Assembly: GCA_000437915.1 (NCBI GenBank) | Contig: FR900981.1 | Location: forward strand, 1 to 51,425 | Direction of reading: 5' to 3' | Length of the DNA stretch: 51,425 nucleotides | From: Subdoligranulum sp. CAG:314 | GTDB lineage: Bacteria; Bacillota; Clostridia; Christensenellales; CAG-314 | Shown: positions 1-8,931 of the stretch, piece by piece | Layout: every line of letters starts with the position of its first letter | How positions within the stretch are numbered: position 1 is the first letter of the stretch | Notes under the pieces: model-generated | What the model saw: only the letters and a program-made list of their open reading frames with translations | The model's database searches: none | What the model was told of the DNA's origin: nothing | Position numbers and translations under genes: made by a program

Positions 1-3000
1 ACAACGACGCTCTTGATTGTCGCTTCTTCGAGGGCGGCGCAATTTTCAAAGACGGATTTTCCTATTGTCGTCACCGTAGACGGAACGGTTATCGATTTAA
101 GTCCCGTTTTGAGTCCCGTCTTTTCAAAATACTGACCGCACCCCGAAAATGCCTGAGCGTTCAACGTAACAAGCCCTTCGGGCAACGATATTTCGCTGAG
201 TTTGACGCAATTTCTGAACGCATACTGTCCTATGCCTTTGAGCCCCTGCGGCAGCAAAACCGTTTCAAGCGCGTCGCACGATTCAAAAGTATACATCGCA
301 ATGTTTTCAACAGCGCAGGAGGACAAATCCGCTTTTTTAAGCGACTTGCAGTTGTAGAACGTGTAGGACGACGTGGTCACGAGCACCGTGTCCGTCGTCG
401 AAGGCTTGCCGAGGTTTACCAGCGTCTTGGGCGCGGTAAATTCGACAAGAGCCGCACAGCTTCTGAACGCGTTTTGACCGATGTTGATTAGCTGGCTGTT
501 TTCGCTGAAATTGACGTTTTTAAGCGACGAGCACTCGGCAAACGCATAAGCGCCTATGCTTGTCGTCAGGTCGGGAAGCGATATTTCCGTGAGAGACGCG
601 CACTTTTCAAACGCCCTGTCTCCTATCGTCGACAATTTGCACGAGTCTCCGAAAGTCACGGTTTTGAGAGACGCGCAGCCCGAAAACGCGTACAGCGCAA
701 TCGAAACAAGTCTGTCGGGCAGAGTCACGGACTCTATTGACGAATTTTGGAAAGCGTAAGCGCCTATCGTCAGACTGCTTTCCGCGCTTTCAAATTCCAC
801 GGCTTTGACGCCGACGTTGTCCTTGAAGCTGTAATCGCTTATCTTCCGCACGTCGGCAGGCACGGTGTAAACCTCCGCGACCTTGTCGGCGGGACAGAAA
901 ACCAGCTCCGTTCCGTCTTTAGAGAAAAGCGCTCCGTCAATTGTCGTGAAATTTTTGCAGGTAGAACGGCACTCGATGTTTTTGAGTCCCGATATGCCCG
1001 CCACAAGGTCGGTAAAACCGTCCGACGCAAGGCTGTCGGGCACCACAAGCCGCGCTATGCTGCATCCCTCAAAGGGCTTTTGCCCCAATGTCGTCACGCT
1101 TGCGGGCAGCTCTATTTCCTTAATTTTGCAATTCTTGAACGCGCTTTTTCCTATTTCGTTCAGTCGGCAGTCCGGTGCAAACGTCACGACGGAAATGTTG
1201 TGGTTCGAGCGTCCCGCAATCGCCTCGCCCCAATAAAGCGCGTTGTCGCCTATTTTAACGAGACGCGCGGGGAAAGCTATGGAGGACAGCTTGCAGCAAT
1301 TGTAGAACAGCGCGTCCGTCGTATAGGTGAAGCTGCCGCTTACCGACGGCAACTCGAAATCCGCCGTTCCTCCCTCCTCGAACTCTATTGCGGAGAGAAT
1401 CTGACAGTTCCAGAAGCAGCCGACTCTGAAAGTCTCCGCTTCTTTGGCGATTGTTATCGTGCCGGACTTTTGCTGCGGGCAGAACACAAGCATCTTTCTG
1501 CCTGCCGTATACAGCGCTCCGTCGTAAGAGGAGAAGTAAAGACCTCCCTCCTCCACGTTTATGCTTTCTACCGCGGCGCAGTCGCGTCCGTCGTATTCGC
1601 TGAAACACATGACGGCGTTGGGATTGCTTAAACCTCCCGCGAGTTTAAGCCCGAACTGAAAAGCGTCGTAGTCGTTTTCCACTCCGCGCAGTCTGTTGGG
1701 CAGATTGAGAGTTTTGAGCGACGTGCAGCCCCAGAAAGCTCTTTCCGCAAAGGAAAGGTCGCCCGTGCCGCCAAGCCCGAACTCGATTTCGGCAAGGCTT
1801 TCGCAGTGATAGAAGGCATGCGGACCGATTGCGCGCGCAAAGCCGCTTACCCCCGCAACCACGTCGTCGCCGTTGGCAACGGTTTTGGGTACGTAAACAT
1901 AAGTGAGCGCGGCGCAGTTGTAGAACGTGGAGTCTGGTATGCTCGTCAGTCCGTCGGGAAAAGTCGCTTTTTTGAGCGACGCGCAGTATGTGAATACGCT
2001 TTCGCCCAATTTGAGAGGTTCAAAAGGCGTTTCTTCCTTCCCCGTCGCCCTCGGAGCGAATTTGATTTCGGAAATTGCAGAGCTGCGGAAGGCGTATTTG
2101 CCTATTTCCGTCACCGACGCGGGTATTGTGAGGACGGACAAGCTCTTGGTGTTGCCGAAAGCGTTTGCCGCTATTGTGCGGACTCCGCCGAAATCTATAT
2201 CGGACAGGCCGCTTCCGTCGAAGCAGTTTTTGCCCAATGACAGCGTACGCTCGGGCAATTTGATGCTCTTTAACGCCGTACAGCGGTAAAACGCCTTGTC
2301 GCCTATGGTGAGAAGCTCCTCTCCCTCAACGAACAACACCTCCGAAAGATTGACGCAGCTTTCAAACGCGCCGTTGCCTATGTTGACAACGCTTGCGGGT
2401 ATGGTAATTTTAACCATATTGGCTTTGCCGATAAACACGCCGCCGCCGATAACCTTGATAGTATCAGGTATAACGTAGTCGCCCGTCAGTCCTTCGGGAT
2501 AATAAGCGATTTCGGTCACGTCGGCGTTGTAAAGCACCCCCTGTTCGTCCGCGTAATAGTTTGGATTGTCGGGGCTTACAACAAAGCTTTTAAGCTTGGT
2601 GCAGTTGTAAAACACCGAATTGAAGGGTATATACCCCACATTGTCGGGGATTTCCACGCTTTCCAGCATACGGCAGTTTCTGAACACGTATTCGCCGAAT
2701 TGCAGGTCTGAACGCACGTGGCTTAAATCTATGTCGTTAAGTTTCGAGTTGTCGGCAAAGGCGTTTTTGCCTATCGCCGTGAGCGTGGACGGCAGCAGCA
2801 GAGATTGCAAAGAGCAACCCTCAAACGCCTCCTCGCCGATTTGGGCAACGCCGCAGCTTTTGGTATATTCGAATTTAAAGCTGACCTTTTCTCCTTGTTC
2901 CGTCGTTTCCGTAACTCTTGTCATTGTCCCGCTTTCTTCAAAAACCAGCTCGGCAAGCTTGGAACAATCGGCGAAAGCCCTTCTGCCGATAACCATTGTG

Positions 3001-6000
3001 CCTGCGGGGCGCTCGCTCGCGACAAAAACAACCTTTGTCAGACTGTCGCACTCCGCAAACGCTTCCGCCCCTATCGTGCGGACGTTGGCGTGTAAATACA
3101 CCTCTTTGACCGTACTCTTGATTTTGGTTGAAGACGGGTTGGTATAAAACGCCCTTTCGGCAATGTTGAGCGCCGCCGTCGGCAGCGTGTAAACGCCGCT
3201 GTCCTTGTTGTGCGCGGCGGGATAATAAAGCAGGGTGTCCTTTGCCGCGTTGAACAGCACTCCGTCGATTGACGAATAGGCTGCGTTGTCGAAGGAGCCG
3301 ACGATGTTTATATTTTCAAGTTTTCCGAACAGCGAAAAAATCTCGTGCTCTGCCTTTTCAAACTTTTTAAGTCTTGCGGGCAGCGTGAGATTTACAAGCG
3401 CGGTGCAGGAAACGATTGCTCCGTCGCTCATGGTAAGCGGAATTTCCTCCGTTATCGACTGCTCGAAAACAATGGATTTAAGCGTCGTGCTGTTTGAAAA
3501 CGATGCGCGGGCAACCGTCTTGACGGAAGCGGGAACGATGATTTCTTCCAGCTTGGTTTTGGCAAAAGCGTTCTGCGTTATTTTTGTCACCGCGTCGGGT
3601 ATGCGGTAGCTTCCGGTAAACGTCGCGGGCACGAGAGCTATTTCCACCTCTCCCTGCATGACGATGTTTTTGTAAAGAAGCGTGCCCTCCTGCGCAAAGT
3701 AAACGGGGTCTGTTTCCCCCTCGATTTCACGCACTTCATAACGCTCAATATATCTGCATCCGTCAAACGCTGTCAAAGAAATTGTCCTTACCGTGTTGGG
3801 AATGCTTACGCTCACAAGCTTGGTGCAGTTGAGAAACGCATAGTCCTGAATGGAAACCACTTTTAGCGTTTCGGGATTGGGATTTTCGTCCGTCGGCGCG
3901 GGAGTGTACGTCGCGGGTATTATCAGGTGGGTCACCTGAGATATTTTCGGTCCCGCTTTGACGGCGTAACCGTCGCCGTCCCTGACGTAATCGATTGCGT
4001 CGACGTAATAAGCGTAAAGAACGATGTCTTCCGAGGTGTGCGGCCATTTTATTCTGCTGCGGCCTTCGGAGTCCGTGTACGCGACGCCGTAACCGTCGGC
4101 GCTCGCGCACCAATACGTAAACACCTTTATTTCGTAATTTACGTCGGGCACAGGCAGAACGAAATCACTGCCGTAAGCCACCTCTGCGGTAAGCGTGCGC
4201 TGTCCGTCGAGAGTGCCGAACTCGCCGCAGTCGAGAGTTATCGTATAAACGTGGGCAACCCAGTTTGCATAGAGAACAACGTCGGCGTTGAACGGGAAAT
4301 ATTCTTCGGAAAACTCCGCGCCGTTTGCCGCCGCTCCGCCCTCTTTGTTGTACCAGCCGCCGAAGTCGTAGCCCGTTTTGCTTGTTTCGGCAAGCTCCGC
4401 CTTGTCGCCCACCGCCAGATAAAGCGGGGCGACCGCTTCGCCTCCCATAGCGTCCAAGCTCAACGTATGCGCCCACACCTTGAGAGAAGTCCAAACCGGC
4501 TCGCTTTCGTCCTCGGTGTTTTCGTCCGCGCATCTGACCTCTATCAGGTTTTCGCCCGCTTTTGTCAGTTTTATCTCGGCGAAGTTGACTCCGCCCGCAA
4601 CTCCGAATGCGGAACCGCCGTTTATCCTCACCTCATAGGAGGAAACGCCCGCGACATAGTCCCAGGAAATTACGTTTCTGAAATAGCGCAGGTTTGTCGC
4701 CTGCGTCTGCCAGCCGAAAACCGTTTCGTCGCTCCACTTGGATTCGGATTCTCCCGCAGCCTTGATTTTGAGGGAATAATATCCGCCCTTCGACCATGCA
4801 ACGTCGGTGTCCGAAAACGGCAGATAGTTCTCGTCAGTCTCGAAGTTTTTGCCGTCAATATTGACTATGTACGACGTAGCGTCGGCAACGGCGTTCCAGC
4901 TTATCCTGTCGGCGGATACGACTATCCCCGACGGAGTGGCAAGCTGATTTTTTTCAAAGACAAACGTCGCCTCGTCCGAAGGAACGAAACCCGGCGTATA
5001 CGCGCGCACGACGACGGAAATTTCGCCGGAATACTCTTTGAGGCTGAAACTGTTTCTGCCTCCCGTGGATACGGGCGCGCCTCCGTTTACCGACACGGTA
5101 TAATCCGAAGCGTCGTCAAGCGCGTCCCACACCAAGAGGTCGCTCTCCGTGTCGAGATGCAGACCGCTTACGACGGGCAGCTTGCGCAGATAGACAAACG
5201 CTCTCGAAACGGACGAAGCATAGCCCTCCGCAGTAGCGGTAACAACAAACACAATGCCTTCGGAACGCATTTTGCAGTTTGAAAAATCGAAATATACGGA
5301 AGCGCCGTTGTCAAAATGAGTGTGAACGTGATTTTCGTCACCACACACGACGTCGACGTAATATCTCGCAGCATTGGGCACGGGACGCCAAACAAGCAAT
5401 CCGTTGTCCGCAACGGAAAAATCGGACACTCTGTTGAGCGCCTTGTTTTTGTAGTATCTTGAAACCGTGACGTCGCCCGCGGTGAGCGTGATTTCATAGT
5501 CGCCTGCAATGCCGTTGGCAAAATCCAGCTTTTTGGAGCTGCCCGCCGTCGCGCCGATAGTTTCGTCCACAATGACTGCGCCCAGCGGGTTGACTACTTT
5601 AAGCCTGACCGCCGTGCTTACGCCGTCCCAGGAAACACCCTCCGCGCTGACGTAAACCAAAGGCAAAGCCGCGCTTCCCTTTTCCTGCCAGAGGGCGAAA
5701 AGCGTGGTATCCTCGCAAAAAACCATTCCGTCCGCGTACATATAGGACAGTCTGTCCCTGTCCTCGTACATACTTATCCACCAGCCCTTGAATATATATC
5801 CCTCGCGCTCGGGCGACGGAACTTCAAGCAGCTTGCCGCCGACAGTCTCCGCTTCGCTCGGCTTGCTGCCGTCGTAATTCAAATCAAAAGTCACGGCGTA
5901 CTCCGACTGTCCGTGAACTACCGCGGCAAATCTTGCGTAAACGGTTGTGTCGGAGACGATTGCGGAACCGAAATCATAAGGTCGGGTAAAGTTTTTGTCG

Positions 6001-6476
6001 CTATACCAACCGACAAAAACACAATCCGTCTTTTGCGGCTCCGCGACAGGTCTGTCAACAGTCCTTCCGTTTACCACGGACACGGCTTCAACCGTGCTTC
6101 CTCCGTCGGTGTCGAAGGTCACCGTATAGGTAATTTTGGGCAGGAATACAAACAGCTCTCCCTTGTACGTCAGCTCAATCCCGCCGTCGGAATATGACGC
6201 GGTGAGCTGCCCGTCCTCTTCTTTGAGAAAAGTCAGGGTAAGAACTCCGTTTTCAAGAACGTAAGTACCCGACTTGTTGTCGCCCAAAACAACAAAGGAG
6301 AATCTGTTGCCGCTGTTTAAGACAATTTGATACTCCTCTCCGTCGGCGTCGCAATAGTAAACGCCCGTTTCCGGACCTTCCTCGATAGGTTTCGGCTTGC
6401 AGCCGCCCAGCGCGAGCAGCACAGCCACCGCCACGCAAACGAGTAGCAGCAACAAAAACCGTTTCTTTTTAGCCAT
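1..6476 (-). CDS. Giant BspA-type LRR surface lipoprotein with InlB-type repeats (3' end outside window)
   Basis: The frame is open from ATG 6476 to the left edge: 2158 residues are visible and no stop is reached. The start has a strong GGAGG 7 nt upstream. Residues 1-26 form a lipoprotein signal (KKKR, a hydrophobic stretch, then LALGGC with Cys26 as the lipidation site). Around 105-260 and again near 665-735 are Listeria-Bacteroides (InlB B-type) repeats, recognisable from VTFDTDGGS...GWY and GWW. Between them are beta-rich modules (SWDGVS..., VVSADRISWNAV) resembling fibronectin III or Ig folds. From about 845 to the edge are many LRR_5 repeats of the form IG..AF.NC..L..I..P. The BspA family acts at the cell surface in adhesion and protein binding; the ligand here is unknown. 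Transcription probably starts from the operator-bearing promoter at 6704-6732, shared with the divergent XRE gene. The domain calls are from motifs by eye. Confidence 0.88.
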   Translation of the reverse strand, partial: MAKKKRFLLLLLVCVAVAVLLALGGCKPKPIEEGPETGVYYCDADGEEYQIVLNSGNRFSFVVLGDNKSGTYVLENGVLTLTFLKEEDGQLTASYSDGGIELTYKGELFVFLPKITYTVTFDTDGGSTVEAVSVVNGRTVDRPVAEPQKTDCVFVGWYSDKNFTRPYDFGSAIVSDTTVYARFAAVVHGQSEYAVTFDLNYDGSKPSEAETVGGKLLEVPSPEREGYIFKGWWISMYEDRDRLSYMYADGMVFCEDTTLFALWQEKGSAALPLVYVSAEGVSWDGVSTAVRLKVVNPLGAVIVDETIGATAGSSKKLDFANGIAGDYEITLTAGDVTVSRYYKNKALNRVSDFSVADNGLLVWRPVPNAARYYVDVVCGDENHVHTHFDNGASVYFDFSNCKMRSEGIVFVVTATAEGYASSVSRAFVYLRKLPVVSGLHLDTESDLLVWDALDDASDYTVSVNGGAPVSTGGRNSFSLKEYSGEISVVVRAYTPGFVPSDEATFVFEKNQLATPSGIVVSADRISWNAVADATSYIVNIDGKNFETDENYLPFSDTDVAWSKGGYYSLKIKAAGESESKWSDETVFGWQTQATNLRYFRNVISWDYVAGVSSYEVRINGGSAFGVAGGVNFAEIKLTKAGENLIEVRCADENTEDESEPVWTSLKVWAHTLSLDAMGGEAVAPLYLAVGDKAELAETSKTGYDFGGWYNKEGGAAANGAEFSEEYFPFNADVVLYANWVAHVYTITLDCGEFGTLDGQRTLTAEVAYGSDFVLPVPDVNYEIKVFTYWCASADGYGVAYTDSEGRSRIKWPHTSEDIVLYAYYVDAIDYVRDGDGYAVKAGPKISQVTHLIIPATYTPAPTDENPNPETLKVVSIQDYAFLNCTKLVSVSIPNTVRTISLTAFDGCRYIERYEVREIEGETDPVYFAQEGTLLYKNIVMQGEVEIALVPATFTGSYRIPDAVTKITQNAFAKTKLEEIIVPASVKTVARASFSNSTTLKSIVFEQSITEEIPLTMSDGAIVSCTALVNLTLPARLKKFEKAEHEIFSLFGKLENINIVGSFDNAAYSSIDGVLFNAAKDTLLYYPAAHNKDSGVYTLPTAALNIAERAFYTNPSSTKIKSTVKEVYLHANVRTIGAEAFAECDSLTKVVFVASERPAGTMVIGRRAFADCSKLAELVFEESGTMTRVTETTEQGEKVSFKFEYTKSCGVAQIGEEAFEGCSLQSLLLPSTLTAIGKNAFADNSKLNDIDLSHVRSDLQFGEYVFRNCRMLESVEIPDNVGYIPFNSVFYNCTKLKSFVVSPDNPNYYADEQGVLYNADVTEIAYYPEGLTGDYVIPDTIKVIGGGVFIGKANMVKITIPASVVNIGNGAFESCVNLSEVLFVEGEELLTIGDKAFYRCTALKSIKLPERTLSLGKNCFDGSGLSDIDFGGVRTIAANAFGNTKSLSVLTIPASVTEIGKYAFRSSAISEIKFAPRATGKEETPFEPLKLGESVFTYCASLKKATFPDGLTSIPDSTFYNCAALTYVYVPKTVANGDDVVAGVSGFARAIGPHAFYHCESLAEIEFGLGGTGDLSFAERAFWGCTSLKTLNLPNRLRGVENDYDAFQFGLKLAGGLSNPNAVMCFSEYDGRDCAAVESINVEEGGLYFSSYDGALYTAGRKMLVFCPQQKSGTITIAKEAETFRVGCFWNCQILSAIEFEEGGTADFELPSVSGSFTYTTDALFYNCCKLSSIAFPARLVKIGDNALYWGEAIAGRSNHNISVVTFAPDCRLNEIGKSAFKNCKIKEIELPASVTTLGQKPFEGCSIARLVVPDSLASDGFTDLVAGISGLKNIECRSTCKNFTTIDGALFSKDGTELVFCPADKVAEVYTVPADVRKISDYSFKDNVGVKAVEFESAESSLTIGAYAFQNSSIESVTLPDRLVSIALYAFSGCASLKTVTFGDSCKLSTIGDRAFEKCASLTEISLPDLTTSIGAYAFAECSSLKNVNFSENSQLINIGQNAFRSCAALVEFTAPKTLVNLGKPSTTDTVLVTTSSYTFYNCKSLKKADLSSCAVENIAMYTFESCDALETVLLPQGLKGIGQYAFRNCVKLSEISLPEGLVTLNAQAFSGCGQYFEKTGLKTGLKSITVPSTVTTIGKSVFENCAALEEATIKSVV

Positions 6477-6497
6477 AGGATTACCTCCTCGATATTT

Positions 6498-6514
6498 AAA
6501 CGCCTTCGGCGTTT
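6498..6514 (-). promoter_or_regulatory. Small hairpin just upstream of the LRR lipoprotein RBS
   Basis: AAACGCC and GGCGTTT are perfect 7-bp arms separated by 3 nt, located in the transcribed leader a few bases before the GGAGG of the giant lipoprotein. There is no U-tract behind it, so it is not a terminator. It could stabilise the mRNA or influence translation. The predicted leader is about 220 nt long (from roughly 6697 to 6477). Confidence 0.4.
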
Positions 6515-6703
6515 GATTTACATCAATAGGAGTCGCTTTCGTCAGGATTTCACATTACGCCAATCCGCGACATATCCATAAGAAAAAATATGCTGTTTTA
6601 ATATATTATGACTTATATGCAATAAATGACTTAATCATTTATTCGGGTATTATTCATGATTTTGTCGATTATTCTCAGTCTATGAAAAAATCAAGATAAA
6701 CTT

Positions 6704-6732
6704 ATAATAATAGTAGAATTCTACTTTGTCAA
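6704..6732 (-). promoter_or_regulatory. SigA-type promoter of the giant LRR lipoprotein, with operator in its spacer
   Basis: On the minus strand, TTGACA (6732-6727) is followed after exactly 17 nt by TATTAT (6709-6704). The perfect palindrome at 6712-6725 fills most of the spacer. A repressor bound there would block RNA polymerase, so this promoter looks switchable. Its -35 overlaps the -35 of the divergent XRE gene. Confidence 0.7.
6712..6725. promoter_or_regulatory. Operator O1: perfect 14-bp palindrome
   Basis: AGTAGAATTCTACT is self-complementary. It lies between the -35 and -10 of the minus-strand lipoprotein promoter and abuts the -35 of the plus-strand XRE promoter. A near copy is at 6742-6755, 30 bp centre to centre, which is close to three helical turns and would suit cooperative dimer binding on one DNA face. 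The likely ligand is the adjacent XRE protein. Confidence 0.65.
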
Positions 6733-6755
6733 GACTTTTCAAGTAGGTTTCTACT
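6726..6755 (+). promoter_or_regulatory. Probable autoregulated promoter of the XRE gene
   Basis: TTGTCA (6726-6731) and TCTACT (6750-6755) are spaced 18 nt apart. The -10 is a weak match and lies inside operator O2. The start codon follows 12 bp after O2, so the leader would be very short. Negative autoregulation is the natural reading, by inference. Confidence 0.4.
6742..6755. promoter_or_regulatory. Operator O2: imperfect copy of the palindrome
   Basis: AGTAGGTTTCTACT keeps the outer AGTAG/CTACT half-sites of O1 and differs only at the centre. It overlaps the putative -10 of the XRE gene and ends 12 bp before its ATG. Confidence 0.6.
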
Positions 6756-6767
6756 AAAATATTCGGG

Positions 6768-6980
6768 ATGGAAATTTTAAGCAGCAGGATTAAAGAACTC
6801 AAAGAAGAAAATTTTCTTTCGCAAAAGGCGCTCGCGCAAAGAGTAGGCGTAACTCAAAAAGCAATCGATTTTTGGGAAAAAGGTCAAAACGAGCCCAAAG
6901 CAACGTATCTCAAAAACCTTGCGCTCGCCTTCAACGTCAAGGCGGGATATTTGCTTGGACTTGAAAACAGAGACGATTGA
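6768..6980 (+). CDS. XRE-family HTH transcriptional regulator
   Basis: A 70-residue stand-alone Cro/C1-type DNA-binding protein. Residues about 7-60 carry the five-helix HTH: SQKALAQRVGVTQKAIDFWEKG holds helices 2 and 3, and helix 3 (TQKAIDFWE) is the recognition helix. There is no separate dimerisation or sensor domain, so the signal is not evident; such short XRE proteins usually bind as dimers to palindromes. It is divergent from the giant LRR lipoprotein gene, with paired palindromes in the shared 291-bp control region, so repression of itself and of the lipoprotein is likely (inference). No clear Shine-Dalgarno sequence is visible, apart from GGG just before the ATG. Family assignment is firm; targets are inferred. 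Confidence 0.88.
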   Translation: MEILSSRIKELKEENFLSQKALAQRVGVTQKAIDFWEKGQNEPKATYLKNLALAFNVKAGYLLGLENRDD

Positions 6981-7198
6981 ACGCTTTGACACCCGTCAAT
7001 TAAGCGATATTTGACACCCACTCCCATACCGTGCAGCCTTCAAGGCTTGCAATGCTTGTGCGCCGAAAAAACGCCGTCACTCAAATCAAAGCGGAAAATC
7101 TATTATTTCGTACAGTTATGGTTTTTGCTTTTCAACACACTCATAAATTTGAAAAAAATTTAAAAACAAATATTTTCGCAATGTCAAAAAGTATAAAC

Positions 7199-7247
7199 AA
7201 AAAAAGCAAACGCCTGTTTGCGCTTTAAAGCAGCAGACAGGCGTTTG
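7199..7247 (-). terminator. Intrinsic terminator, leftward
   Basis: CAAACGCCTGT (7207-7217) and ACAGGCGTTTG (7237-7247) are perfect 11-bp arms. On the minus strand they are followed by C and then seven T (7205-7199). The peptide-importer series already has its own terminator at 7748-7774, so this one implies a separate minus-strand transcript or a back-up stop. Confidence 0.6.
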
Positions 7248-7301
7248 GAATCAGAAGCCCAATAGAGATACGACATAGCCCTGCCCAAACTCTCCGAAGC
7301 A
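7199..7301 (-). ncRNA. Candidate small RNA ending in a strong terminator
   Basis: On the minus strand TATAAT (7313-7308) would place a start near 7301. About 100 nt later an 11-bp perfect hairpin followed by seven U ends the transcript. A 25-codon frame beginning MLRRVWAGL also fits inside, at 7303-7226, so a tiny peptide cannot be excluded. The -35 is poor. No RNA family was recognised. Confidence 0.3.
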
Positions 7302-7551
7302 TAAACAATTATATTCAATCAAAATCAAGTTAAAGTCCGTGCATATTCTACACCAATATTTTTTCAAACATACTCAAATGTATTTGTACAATTGTCCAAT
7401 AATAATTGTAAAATAATTTCATTAGCCTGCTCGATTAGCTTAAACATCAACCGTTACATATTTTCCCTAAAACAATCCTTGCAGCAAAATTTTTTTCAGG
7501 TTTAATCCGATTTTGTTTTTTCTCATGCGGAATTTTTTCAGGGCAGGCTGA

Positions 7552-7582
7552 AAGGGGCGCTCCCCTATCGGGAGCGCCCCTT
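7552..7582. repeat. 13-bp perfect inverted repeat
   Basis: AAGGGGCGCTCCC and GGGAGCGCCCCTT flank a 5-nt loop (CTATC). It is very G+C-rich in A+T-rich surroundings. There is no clean U-tract on either side (only ATTTTTC 10 nt to the right), so it may be a weak bidirectional terminator, an RNA-stabilising structure or a protein site. Confidence 0.5.
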
Positions 7583-7747
7583 AAATATCGAATTTTTCAA
7601 GACGCGAACTTATTTTACGAAACAACCAACTAACTTTCCGGATTTCGACCACAGCTACGTATTCAGTCTCAGACGTCGCGAAAATAAACCGTTAGGATTT
7701 TCAAATAATCAACAGATTTTATTGTTTACAAAACGATTCCTGGAAAT

Positions 7748-7774
7748 AAAAAACCCCGCTGAACACGGGGCTTT
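7748..7774 (-). terminator. Intrinsic terminator after oppF
   Basis: On the minus strand, GCCCCG, a 7-nt loop and CGGGG are followed by TTTTTTATTT. It lies about 14 bp after the oppF stop and closes the protease/peptide-importer gene series. Confidence 0.85.
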
Positions 7775-7787
7775 AAAGTAAGTTTTA

Positions 7788-8927
7788 TTAAGCGTTTTCG
7801 CTCGTTTCGGCAGCGGTCGTTTGGTCCGACTCAACGCCGCCGATATTCTGTGAATACAGATGGCAGGCAACCTTGTGACCGTTTTCGTACTCGATGTAAT
7901 TGGGCGCAACCTTGGAACAGATATCCATACATTCCGAACAACGGGTATGGAACTTGCAGCCCGAAGGCGGATTCGCGGGTGACGGAATGTCGCCTTTGAG
8001 TATGATACGGTTCATTTTGACGGTCGGGTCGGGCACGGGCACAGCCGAGAACAGAGCCTTTGTGTAAGGATGCATAGGATTTGAAAAAATCTTTTCCTTC
8101 GGTCCGTACTCCACCATGCTGCCCAGATACATGACGCCGACATAATCGCTTATATGCTCCACGACGGACAAGTCGTGCGAAATGAATATATAAGTGAGAT
8201 TCATGTCGCGCTGCAAATCTTCCAGCAGATTTATTATCTGTGCCTGAATGGACACGTCGAGCGCCGAAACAGGCTCGTCGCAGATGACAAGACGGGGCTT
8301 TAAGGCAAGCGCGCGCGCAATACAGATACGCTGACGCTGACCGCCGCTGAACTCGTGCGGATATCTTTCAAAGTAGTGAGTCTGCAAGCCGCACTTCTTC
8401 ATCGTGTCGAGAATGTGCTGCCTGTACTGCTCTCTTGGCACTATATTGTGCTGCCTCACCGCTTCTCCTATGATTTCGCCGACCGGCATACGGGGCGAAA
8501 GACTGGAATACGGGTCCTGAAAAATCATCTGAATCTGAGGACGCATCGCACGCAGCTCTTTGGGTTTTAGCTTGCTTATGTCTTTTCCGTCAAAAATAAC
8601 CTGACCGTCGGTGACGCTGTGCAGGCGCAGAATCGTGCGTCCCATAGTCGTCTTGCCGCAGCCGGATTCGCCGACTATACCTATTGTTTTGCCGGCATCA
8701 ACGGTGAACGAAACGTCGTCCACAGCGCGCACGTAAGTCAGAGGTCTGCCGAAAAAGTCCGTTTTAAGCGGAAAATATTTTTTGAGATGTCTTACAACGA
8801 GCAGCTTTCCCTTTTCCTCATCTGTCAGACACAGGTCGTCGGAGGCAGGGGCGCTTTGGGCGGCGACCGCCACATTTTCTTCATTCTCAACAGCGTCGTT
8901 GAGGGCTTGATTTTTCTTTTCTTCCAT
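7788..8927 (-). CDS. oppF: Oligopeptide ABC transporter ATP-binding protein OppF
   Basis: One of the two ATPases that power the OppBC channel at the inner membrane face. Walker A GESGCGKTT lies near residues 86-94, the signature FSGGQRQR and Walker B LVICDEPVSALD follow, with the switch His in FISHDLSVV. The C-terminal Cys-containing oligopeptide-transporter domain is present (PSGCKFHTRC..C..C, a candidate Fe-S motif as in Opp/Dpp ATPases). I chose ATG 8927 (379 aa), 4 nt after the oppD stop: a GTG at 8939 directly abuts the AGGAGG and would leave it no spacing. An N-terminal stretch of about 35 acidic/Ala residues precedes the ABC core. Last gene of the importer. Confidence 0.93.
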   Translation of the reverse strand: MEEKKNQALNDAVENEENVAVAAQSAPASDDLCLTDEEKGKLLVVRHLKKYFPLKTDFFGRPLTYVRAVDDVSFTVDAGKTIGIVGESGCGKTTMGRTILRLHSVTDGQVIFDGKDISKLKPKELRAMRPQIQMIFQDPYSSLSPRMPVGEIIGEAVRQHNIVPREQYRQHILDTMKKCGLQTHYFERYPHEFSGGQRQRICIARALALKPRLVICDEPVSALDVSIQAQIINLLEDLQRDMNLTYIFISHDLSVVEHISDYVGVMYLGSMVEYGPKEKIFSNPMHPYTKALFSAVPVPDPTVKMNRIILKGDIPSPANPPSGCKFHTRCSECMDICSKVAPNYIEYENGHKVACHLYSQNIGGVESDQTTAAETSENA

Positions 8928-8931
8928 AATC

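Larger units (their letters stand above)
6981..7747. other. Gene-poor intergenic region with hairpins
   Basis: About 770 bp with no convincing protein gene. It contains a 10-bp direct repeat TTTGACACCC at 6985-6994 and 7010-7019, a terminator-like hairpin oriented leftward at 7207-7247, a possible minus-strand RNA ending there, A+T-rich sequence from about 7300 to 7500, and a 13-bp perfect inverted repeat at 7552-7582. A 65-codon plus-strand frame at 7031-7228 runs into the hairpin and has no recognisable features, so I regard it as chance. Confidence 0.5.

Noticed and set aside
3927..5282. A 451-codon plus-strand frame, and similar ones at 747-1631
   Set aside because: Antisense to the LRR lipoprotein. 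No ribosome binding site, no recognisable motif, low-complexity composition.
7031..7228. 65-codon plus-strand frame
   Set aside because: No ribosome binding site or family feature, and it ends in the terminator stem at 7207-7247.
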